DNA from: Panagrolaimus kolymaensis
Lineage: Eukaryota; Nematoda; Chromadorea; Rhabditida; Panagrolaimidae
DNA: 64,000 nt
Assembly (NCBI GenBank): GCA_028622995.1
Contig: JAJQJQ010000015.1
Coordinates: 3,658,001-3,722,000 of the forward strand
Direction of reading: 5' to 3'
A model generated the notes under the pieces. It did no database searches, was not told the origin of the DNA, and worked only from the letters and a program-made list of their open reading frames with translations. Positions 54,822 through 64,000 of this stretch are shown here, piece after piece. How positions within the stretch are numbered: position 1 is the stretch's first letter; each line of letters starts with the position of its first letter. A program made the position numbers and the translations under genes.

Positions 54822-56892
54822 TTAATCAAATCTTGGTCGTTCATATTTTTCTTTTTTCTCATCAATATGCTTTGGCTTTCCATTTGTTGCTGATGGGTTT
54901 AGAGTAAACACTTTAGTATGCTTTCTTGATACTTCATAAGTCCATGGTCGTGGTTCAACTTCACATGTTGCATCAAATATTATGGTGGTAATAATCATTA
55001 AAATTGAAATGGCATAAAATATTATGGACCACTAAAAAGAAAAATGGAGTTTTTTGCCGATGGAAAGAGGAAGGTTGGAAGAAATTCCAAAATGTCTCTG
55101 TTGCTTTATGAAAAATTAAAACTAACTTCATCAGGTGAATTATTTGGTGCAAAAATGGATACAAAAAGTGGTAGTAAAAGTACCACGCCACTGCTAATAA
55201 AGGCAGTAAAAGTCATGATGACATGAGCGTATTGCATTGAAAGCTATAAAATTTAATTAATTTCCGATTGAGGCATTACACAAATAGAATATATTGTAAC
55301 TTACAAGCTGTGCTGACTTGCTCACGCCGACGGCATTTAATCCAGAAAAAACTATAGCCATAGTAAAACAAATTTGTGCAAAATTTTGTGATTGTATTGG
55401 CATCCATGCTAATGCTAAAATGCATAAAGCCATGGACATTTGTGAGACGGTAGCAAAAATTAATACTCGAGCTTTTTGTGAAATGCATGTAGCTGAATCA
55501 GAAAATGGACCAACGATGACTTTAACAATTGCTGATCCGATGAATGGTATGGCTGCAGCTAATCCAGTTTTTTGAACATCCATATTCAAAACTTTATTAA
55601 GATATGTTGGACCATATTGCATGAAAATCTATAAACAATTTATGAATTTTTATTACATTTTTCAGAGCATTCAAAGAACTTAGCCGTAAATACACACTTA
55701 CTTGAAAACCACAAATTCCACCAAAACTACTAATCCATACTCCAATTACAGCTCGATCGGTGTAAATGTCATAATATGGAACGGGAGCTATTTCACCTTC
55801 AGGCATTTCAACCATTGTTTTACCTTGAGTTATTTGTGCGAGTTCTTTAGCGCTTACATTTCTAAAAATGAAAAAGTTGCTTGCTTTTAGAAAAAGTTAT
55901 ACTAAAAACAAAAACCAACCGATGAATTTTGGGTGAATCTCGAAAGAAGATATAAAAAATGGCAAAAGCAAAAACAGATAAACCACCTTGAAGATAATAA
56001 ATGGATCTCCAACCAAATGATGAATTACAAAGTAATCCAGAAACGGGCATAGTAAAAATTGGGGCAAACTAAAAATTTTCATTAAAAAAGCTTTTCATTT
56101 TTTTTTCATTTTCTAGGAAAAATACCTGTAAATGGCAACTCAATAATGCAATAAACATTCCTGATCCATTAACGGTTGACCATTCACTAACAATGGAACC
56201 AAGAGCTGGAAGAGAAACCGAAATGGCAATGCCTTGAATGATTCGCATAATAAAAAGTGGAATAAATCCAAGATATGCAGCAAATGGAGTAAAAAGTGTT
56301 GATAAAGCTGAAGCAAAGCCATAAACAGTGAAAATAGTTCTAAAAAAAATTAGAGTAAAGAAAAAGTATTTGGAGCTTTCAAAAATAATTTTATCTTTAT
56401 TATGTACCTTATTCCAGCTCTAGCAGTAAAATATGGAATCGGAAGGGTTCCAACAAAATTTCCTATAGCTATAGCAGAAAATAACCATCCTTGTTCCGAA
56501 GCAGAATAAGTGAATCTCGGAATAAATTCATTTATTCTATTAGTTTCATTTAAAAATCTTTGAGTTTTTAAATCATCATCTGACATACAAATAATTGTAA
56601 AATTTAATGCTAATGAATTTGATAAAGCCAAAGTAAAACATAAAATTGATACCGACATTACCACGTAGCGAGTGAGATTACCAAAATAATAATAATTTTG
56701 TTCTTCTTGTTGTTGTTGTTCGCTGCATTTAGCGACGACGACATTTGTTTCATTTCGAATATTTTTAGATAAAATATTATTATGAAAATTTGCTTCAAAT
56801 GATGTTCGAGAACGTATGGATTCTCGATGATGTTGAACAGCGGTATTGATTGCTTCAGTACTCGTTGCAACTATTCCAGCTCCTGTTGCCAT
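54822..56892 (-). CDS. SLC17-type MFS transporter, copy 2
   Basis: Seven exons (56892-56408, 56339-56126, 56068-55920, 55861-55702, 55628-55305, 55243-55127, 55031-54822) encode 552 residues. A long Gln/Ser-rich cytoplasmic start (~75 residues) precedes TM1 ([20 protein letters not shown]). Then [101 protein letters not shown], and a C-tail rich in Lys/Glu/Pro. Order and motifs fit the SLC17 anion-transporter family, in the nematode-expanded branch. The substrate is not predictable. It shares the family but little direct sequence with the transporter at 29 kb. Confidence 0.88.
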
Positions 56893-56899
56893 TTAGTTT

Positions 56900-58400
56900 T
56901 CGTAATTTGTTTGGATTTCGTTTGAGATTTTTCCTATAAAAAGTTTAAGCAGAGAGCATATTGTTAAAAAAAGAGGGGATTTTGGTGCAAAAAATAATAT
57001 TTAAAAAAATAGATAAACAGAGTATTGAAAAAAAATATATCGATGATGACTAAAATAAAAAAAAATATTATGCAAAAGTTATGTATGTATGTTTTTTTTG
57101 TTTGTTCGATAATCAGTTGGTTTTGGTCGGCGATGATTGTAAAAAAAGAATGACCAAAAAACGATTGAGGAAAATCAAAAAAATTAGTTTATTCCAATCG
57201 TAACTTTTAAAACTTATGTACTCGTTTATGTTTAGAGAAAAAAATTTGTTTAGGACCAATATAAATAAGTTTAACGTATTACTTTCTTTTGTTAATTTTT
57301 AACCTAACTCTCTTAATTAAAAAATTATATATCTTCTTTTTAAAATTTTGGAATTTTCCTTTGTATATCCCTAAGTGACAACCGATCTAGGAATATAAAA
57401 ACTCATGCTTCAAACAAAAAAATAAGTCAAAGCTAAAAATAATCATGGATTGTTTTTGTAAGCTCACGATGTAATAAGAAAAAAAAATAAATGACAAAAG
57501 CTAAAAAAAGTTATGCATTTGAGAAACAAAATACTTTTTTTAATGAACGTGCATAAACTAAAGCATCTCGTTTTAAAAAAAAAGTTGACTACGCAAAATC
57601 CCGTAAACTTAGATGGAGTTTCCTTTATTAAAAAATCTTTTAAAACCACGCAATATTTTTTTTTTGAGAAATGAAAGGGAAAATGAACCATTTTTTGATG
57701 TAAAATAAAAAGTTTTAAAATTATTATAAAAATTAAAATTTTTGAATTTAAAAAAAATTCATTATTTGAAGAAGAAAAATAAGCGAAAGTCAAAGTCCGA
57801 AAGATTATGATAATTTTTTCCTGGGGTGCATGAAAAACATTTGAACGCAGTTTATAAAAAAAAGATGATTATTTGACTTTTTTTTGCCTTCACCATAAAA
57901 TAGAAAAAGAAATCTAAAGTTAAAAAGGAAAACGGAATTAAAAATAAAAGAAGCATATTTTTTTCGAAGAAAAAAAAGACAATGATAAAAAAAGTTTTTT
58001 CTTTTTTTCATTTTGGATCAAACAAACAAACATCATAGATCTAAAAGAAGATCCGCTAAAGAGCAAATGGCATGAAAATGATTCGTTTTGCTTTGAGCTT
58101 ATTTTATGTTTTGTTTTTTTTAAACAAAGGAAAAAAAGCAAAATGGAAGATGTTTTGGTAGTTTATCTATGTTTTTGCTATGTTTTGTTTGTCGCTTATC
58201 GTAGATATTAGTAAATTTTTATAGAATTTAATTCTCGTCATAAGTGATTTGATTTTACACAATGTTTTAACTAATTTACTTTATGCTAAATATTTTTAGT
58301 TGCGATAATCGCTATGAAAAATTACAAAAAAAAAAAAAAAACTTTGAGCATCTTTCATTTTTTTTCTTATGACATAAATTCACTATTATCGTAGCTAACA
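56900..58400. other. Intergenic, nothing recognised
   Basis: 1.5 kb of very AT-rich sequence; open frames are Phe/Lys-rich and look random. Confidence 0.4.
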
Positions 58401-58406
58401 ATATCA

Positions 58407-58478
58407 TCCTCGGTAGTATAGTGGTAAGTATCCGCGCCTGTCACGTGCGAGACCCGGGTTCAATTCCCGGCCGGGGAG
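58407..58478 (+). tRNA. tRNA-Asp (GTC)
   Basis: A 72-nt cloverleaf: acceptor arms TCCTCGG/CCGGGGA with one T-G wobble and G73, anticodon loop CTGTCAC with GTC, T arm CCGGG-TTCAATT-CCCGG. A box TAGTATAGTGG and B box GGTTCAATTCC are visible, and a T run follows. No intron. Confidence 0.97.
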
Positions 58479-58479
58479 A

Positions 58480-59005
58480 ATACTTTTTTCATTTTTTGCT
58501 ACACATGTGGTTTCAATGCTGTTTTCATATTTCATTAAAATATTTTTTTTGCCCTTCAGAATAATATTTATATTTTCATAATTTCGAGCATTTTAAAGAT
58601 TTTTTTCTTGCGTAGGAAATAATTTACTATGCAAGATTCAAATTTGCCATAAAAATGTAAAGATAATAATTAATTAAAGAGTGCAATTTTATTTTAAAAT
58701 AAAAATTAATTTAATAATTAAAGCAAAAATAGAATATGTGGTGGATAAGGAAAAAGATTTAGCCCGTGGTGAAAAAGTATCACAAAAAAAATTAATTATT
58801 TTTTGAAAGCATAAAGTTATATTAATTTGTAAACTCTCAAATAAGCCCTTTGAAATATCACAAAAACAAGAAAAAATAGTGAATGACTAGGATATTTACA
58901 AAAAAAAATTAGTTATTTAAATTTGATAAAGTAAAAAAGTAAAAAATGACTTAACGCATTTTTCTTTATTATTATCAATCCAAAAATCACCAAAACCCTT
59001 TTATT
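58480..59005. other. Intergenic, nothing recognised
   Basis: AT-rich spacer that should include the 3' UTR of the syntaxin-17 gene. Confidence 0.35.
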
Positions 59006-59009
59006 AATT

Positions 59010-61120
59010 TCAATTTTCTGGAACTTTGGTAGCTTCTTGAGCTTGCTTTTTAAGAAATCTACCACCAAAAACTCCCATTACAGCTCCCCCAATGCCAGCC
59101 ATAATTCCCAATGCAGCTGATCCAGCAACAAATCCAACGGGGCCTCCAGCGACTGTAGCACCTATAGCTGCAGCAGCAAGAGGAACTTGAGCATTTTTAT
59201 TGGCTAAAGCTTTTTTAAGCTCTTTATTTCCTGATTGAACTTCATGCGCAGCTAATTCCACATGTTCTTCAATGGAATCAACAATATCATGTTGGGACTG
59301 AAAAAATAAAAATAATAGTAAAAAATTGAGTTTCAAAAACTAAATAGCTAAAAATTTAAAGGAGCTTTTATCAGAGATCAGGAGAAAATCTGTCTACCAA
59401 CATCCAAGCTAATTTGATTTAAAAATTTGGAATATGGAAAATGAGAAAAAGTTTGCAATCATTTTTTCCGAAATTGGATTTTACAGAGAAACATTTTTTG
59501 GACACTGTATCTCTGACAGTGATGCGCCTTAGACTTACATGAACTAATGCAGCTAAATCATCCATAACTTGATTTAAATCTTCGATATCCTAAAAAAGCC
59601 CATTAATATTTTTTTCTTCATGTAAAGCTACAATAAGTCTCATCCATACCTTTGCAAGTTTTTGTGTAGCTTCTGCATCTTCTTTAGCATTTTGAAGTTT
59701 AAATTTTAAATCATCCACATGCTTTTCAGCGATGGTTTGAGTTTGTTCAGTTAATTGTCGTTCATATGAATAATCGCCTCCTTCCTGATGGTTAGATGAT
59801 GAAATTCCACCATACACATCTTTTTCATCTTCAGAAATAAAACAATCATCAAAAATATTTTTGGCTTTCATATTTGGGGATGTTGGAGATTTAGGTAAAG
59901 GTTTTTCAATTAATGTCATAATTGCATTTATTATTGCATGAGTTTGACGTTGAATGGGTTCTATTCTAATATCAAACGCTTCATGTTGATTGGATGGAAT
60001 TTCTTGACGCTTCGATAAAATTTGTTTAAATCCATCCAACATTGAATCAATCATTTTTTTAGCATTTGTTTTTTCAATAATCAAATTTTCAAGATCTTCA
60101 ATTTTTTCGTACTGAAAAAAAAGAAAGCAATTATTAGTATTTGTTAAATAAAGACGAAGAAAAGGGTGCATGGAAGTAAGAAGCAACAAATAAAAGAGAA
60201 CTAGCCCGAAATTTTTTAAGGTATTTTTACAGAAATCAAAGAGATCGGTTTCTTTTCACGAATATTAGTGTTTTGGAATTTAGGGTTTATCGGAAAATTA
60301 ACTCAAAAGTAAATTAACTTTAGCGCGCCTTAAAAAAATATAAATTTCTTTAATATTTTGTTTTTTACAAAATTAAAGCTAAAAAATAAAAAACATGTCA
60401 AGTATTATGTTCAAAAAACTAAAGAAAAATTTTTTAAAAAACAAAAAACATATTATTTTTATGAAGAAAAAAAAATGTTCTAAATACTAAACTGTTTTCA
60501 ATGATTTTAAAATTGCTTTTTCTTTTTTTCTTATTTAGCTAAATTTAGACAACAAAAACAAAAAAAGCAAAAAAATTGTATAACTTTACAAAAAAAAACA
60601 CACATCGTGCTTTTAAAATAATTTTTTTTTGTGAAAATAAAAAACTTCAAAGATTATCTTCACTTTTTTTCTTCCGTTTTTTTCTTTCTTTTAAATAAAA
60701 AAAATATAATCAAACATCTGTCGGCTACACGCACACACAACAAACACGCTAATTTATTATTTCCTCTGTGTTCAAAAAACTTTTTATAATAAAAAAAGTT
60801 TCTAAGAACTTTCAAAATTGAAATAAAAAAAGACAGCCAATTTAAAAAGGAAAAAAGAAATAATATGTTTCAAAAAAAATTCTAGGAAAAATATGTCTGA
60901 AAAAGTTCAAATTTTAGAATGAATCAATAAAAAAAGTTTTTTGAATGAAAAACAACAAAAAAGCCACAAAAATCCATTACAAAAAAAATCTCAAAAAATT
61001 TCTTACTTGTTGAATTTGAAAATAATGCATTTTTAATTCTTTAACTTTTTCTAATGCCATCCTTTCAAATTTATCTATAACCAATGAAGTGGTTTTCCAA
61101 TCCATTCCACCACCAGCCAT
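59010..61120 (-). CDS. syx-17: Syntaxin-17 homologue (Qa-SNARE)
   Basis: Exons 61120-61007, 60111-59650, 59589-59539 and 59297-59010 encode 304 residues, the size of vertebrate STX17. The N-terminal helices are in exons 1-2. The SNARE motif runs over DIEDLNQVMDDLAALVH/SQHDIVDSIEEHVELAAHEV. It is followed by two Gly/Ala-rich membrane helices (PLAAAAIGATVAGGPVGFVA and ALGIMAGIGGAVMGVFGG), the glycine-zipper hairpin that marks syntaxin-17. The protein drives fusion of autophagosomes with lysosomes and sits at ER-mitochondria contacts. The first intron is large (895 bp). The gene follows the GCFC gene on the same strand, about 460 bp apart. Confidence 0.9.
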
Positions 61121-61124
61121 TTTT

Positions 61125-61580
61125 TTTGTATGTAATTAAATCAAAAACGCAAAAAATAAAAATACGGAATAAATAAATAATAATATTTTGCAGCGAATAT
61201 GTAGAAAATATGAAAATATAAACAAATAACAACAAATTTAAAAAAATGGGTTAAAGCAAAAATAATAATATCATTAAAGTGAAATGAAAGACGAATACCT
61301 CCTGAAAATTATTTTCGCGTTTATTAACCGTAGAAAGATATTAAAAATATGGCAAATAAAAGGTAAGTTAGTCAAGTCAACAAAGGATTGCTTGAGGAAA
61401 AGCTAAAATTAAGTATCTCGAGTACCGAAACCTTTCATTAAAAAGTAAATATTATCCGCAGACTTTAACTGCTCTTTTCTTTTTTTTTTAACACAACGCA
61501 GAAAAATACACCGTTTATAAAAAATGACTCAAAAATTTAATTTAAATCAAAGTAAAACAAACAAAAAAATAATTCAAAAA
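61125..61580. other. Spacer between same-strand genes
   Basis: AT-rich; no frame. Could be an intercistronic or promoter region for syntaxin-17. Confidence 0.35.
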
Positions 61581-61584
61581 AATT

Positions 61585-64000
61585 TTAAGAAGAAGATTCC
61601 ACTGTTGAAATAAATTTATCAATTTTACTCGTTGTTGTTGTTGCTGTTTTTCGAGAAGAATCATTACTATTATTTGCTTCAGAAATAAGTTTTAGCGCGG
61701 TTATAAGAGATCGATATGGGGATGAATCGATTGGAGGTAATAACCATGCTTGAGGAATTTCATCTATGATTGCATTACATTTTTCAATGGTTTTTGGATT
61801 ATCTTTTGGTGAAAGTTGAAGAGCGAGAACTCCGCCACGATTAATAATTCCATCTATAATTATTTCATGTAAAGCTTCTTTCGATAAAATTTGATTGAAA
61901 CAATTTGCAGATCGAATAAGTTTTATTAATGACCAAAATCGTCGAGTTAAAAATGAATAACATCCGGTTGAAGGATTTTGAAGGGCGCTGAAATATAAAC
62001 AAAAAAGTAATAAATAACGTTGAAAAGAAAAATTTAGTTTTTTTGCCATAAAATTATGGGCTTCTTCTTTCAAGCTAATAATAATAAACTTACTCTTTAC
62101 CATATAAAGGAACAAAAGTATCTTCTTCAATACTTGATTTAAATTTATTTATTATGGCTTTTAATAAATTTTTAATTGATTTTGTTTCAGCTGTTAAAGT
62201 TGGAGATTCATCAATTAAATATGAAATAAAATAAGTTAAATTTCGAGTTTGTGATAATGAAAATGGATCCCATTGTTCATTAACAATTTCTAAAAAAAAT
62301 TATGTTATTATTTTGATTATTCAAAAAATAAATTATAGCACAAACTTGTAATTCTTGGAATAAATAATTTATCAATGATTGCAGGAATAAGTCCAATTAT
62401 TGTAGGATTTTCAAGATCAAATCCAATTCGATTTGTTCCTACTTGAAGGAGGGTTTGATACCAATTAAATTGATGCAAGGGTTTACTAACATCCTAAAAA
62501 ATTTTAAAAACATAATTATTGGAAGAACTTTTTTTTGAAGGCGCTTACTTTTAAAGGATTCCAATCAATAAGCTCTAAACGAATAAATGGGGATAATAAT
62601 TTTGGTAAACAAATAGAAACATATGCATCATCAAAAGATTTTTGATCCGTTAAAATCCAATCAACAAATCGTGACATAATATTTCCAATATCAGTAAAAT
62701 CTTCCGAAGCATCATGGAATACATCTGCAGCAGATTCAAGGCATTCGGCTAAAAATGAAAAAAAAGTTGTTTAGTTTTACTCTCCCAAGTCCGATTTTTC
62801 CGAGCTAATTTATGTACTTACCTATGGTTCGATGATATTCAAATTTTTGACTTTCTGGTTCATCTTCATCTGAACTTAATCCCTCATGATGATTTCCTTG
62901 AATCCCCGCTTTTTCACGTTGGACCCTTCGATATGATCGTCTTGCATTGCAACTAGCTTCACGTTGGGAAAAATCTGAATTAGGTTGCCATGGTCGTCCT
63001 ATGGCTGCTGCTGCACTGCATTTTTGATATTGATCTTGAATATCCGCTCTCCGTCTTTTCATTAACTTTTCACTTCGAATTTTCCACATTGCAAATATTC
63101 GATTTTCAACATCCACTATGGTATCAAATTTTTCATTTATGCAATCAAGCAAATCTCGAATGTATGATCGCATTTCTTGATAAATTCGATATTTATCTCG
63201 CAAAACGGGATAATCGGATTCAATTCCAGCAACAAGGGTTTGATTTTCATTGAGATTAGCTTCCTTTCGTTTAAGTTCAACTTTTTGAGAATCTATGAAT
63301 TCTTGCTTATCTTGAACCCTAAAAAAGTTTGGTGGTTTAAAAAGTTTGATACAAATATGAAAACTTACCGCTTCCGTAATTTTTCCATTATTTCATTCAA
63401 ACTTGTTTGGGAACATGAAGGAATATTGCCACCTAAAAACCCATTTTATTATATACCATTAATTCTAAACTAAATTTCTTTATTACCTTTAAATCCATTG
63501 GGTTCATCAACAATTTCAATATCCATATCTTCCTCGCCATCTTCAATGTTTATTATATCTGGGGGCATTTCATTATTAACTGCATAATTTTCATGCTTCA
63601 TTTGTTTGACTTTTTGTGAAGACACTGCTTTTCTAATTTGATGGTTTTCCCATTCCGCAAATTCATCATCCGATTCTTGGACTCGTTTTCGAGCTTCTTC
63701 ATCAGCTGAAGCTGTATCATCGTCTTCATCCTCATCACTTTCTCCTCCTTCAATCCTTAAAAATTCTTCTTGTTCCTTTCTTCGTCGTTCCTCTTCAGAA
63801 ATTAATAAAGATTTGGATGAATAAAATTCTTGATTATTTTCTCCATCTTCGTCACTCATATCATTATCATCTTCACGAACCAAACGAGAATGAGCAACCT
63901 TTTCAATGGTTTTGGTTGTGGAAATCGGAATAAATCCATCTGATGATGATTCTCCAGCAAGTTTGGATTTCGTTCCATCTCGACGCATTTGTTCTCGACG
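61585..64000 (-). CDS. GCFC/PAXBP1-type protein, 5' partial
   Basis: Eight exons are visible: beyond 64000 to 63487, 63432-63369, 63318-62822, 62748-62549, 62493-62346, 62289-62094 and 61987-61585 (seven complete acceptor/donor joins, the first exon running off the edge). The N-terminal part is acidic and Ser-rich (SSDGFIPI, DEDEDDDTASADEEARKRV, ESDDEFAEWENHQIRKAV). Then comes a coiled coil (RVQDKQEFIDSQKVELKRKE) and the helical GCFC domain (ECLESAADVFHDASEDFTDI, LELIDWNPLK, QFNWYQTLLQVG, EQWDPFSLSQTRN, VPLYGKD, RRFWSLIKLIRS). The family (GCFC2/PAXBP1/TFIP11 relatives) works in the nucleus in spliceosome assembly or disassembly and transcription. Strong match to family layout; orthologue within the family not fixed. 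Confidence 0.88.

Noticed and set aside
57464..58141. Several minus-strand Phe/Lys-rich frames
   Set aside because: Low-complexity frames in AT-rich spacer without splice or motif support.
1..64000. CRISPR arrays, bacterial operons or Shine-Dalgarno sites
   Set aside because: The window is eukaryotic nuclear DNA with spliceosomal introns; no regularly spaced repeats of CRISPR type were seen.

Overview
The window is nuclear DNA of a nematode. It is very AT-rich, its introns are mostly 40-70 bp with TTTTTAG/TTTCAG 3' ends, many first exons start a few bases after a T-rich AG acceptor (suggesting spliced-leader trans-splicing), and it carries nematode-only families: major sperm protein (MSP), nematode 7TM chemoreceptors and expanded BTB/MATH genes. 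The protein style suggests a clade IV (Panagrolaimus-like) worm; that placement is inference.

Left third (1-24 kb) is an accessory region: a small secreted/membrane Cys-rich protein (539-1036), four related two-exon 7TM receptor genes on the minus strand (2115-3205, 11180-12081, 19699-20833, 21573-22631) plus a receptor relic near 13.6 kb, a sperm-gene cluster (two MSP genes at 4471 and 9585 around a Gly/Gln/Tyr-rich repeat protein at 7497, all with TATAAAAG boxes 87-103 bp before the ATG), a broken MATH-BTB gene and its fragment, two BTB genes with an unrecognised C-terminal domain arranged head to head (14827-16180 and 17810-19177), and mobile-element fossils: Helitron-like copies ending in a GC-rich hairpin plus CTAG, one carrying a nested 118-bp hAT MITE with a perfect 8-bp target duplication.

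The middle (24-50 kb) has a DEG/ENaC channel subunit, tRNA-Phe, an SLC17-type transporter, a truncated Frizzled-like fragment split by a repeat-filled 2.5-kb intron, a protein kinase with a small membrane-protein gene just downstream, a five-exon chemoreceptor, a third BTB paralogue, a 1.29-kb non-autonomous hAT element, an ~800-bp foldback element, an SLC7-type amino-acid transporter that stops after about half the fold, and a Skp1-like gene.

The right part (50-64 kb) is conserved housekeeping sequence: ADF/cofilin (UNC-60A-like), COX15 haem A synthase, a second SLC17 transporter convergent with COX15, tRNA-Asp, a syntaxin-17 homologue and the 3' part of a GCFC/PAXBP1-type gene that runs off the right edge. 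All exon structures were joined by hand from reading-frame continuity and GT..AG signals; none has been checked against transcripts. Several junctions use an AAG 3' splice site.
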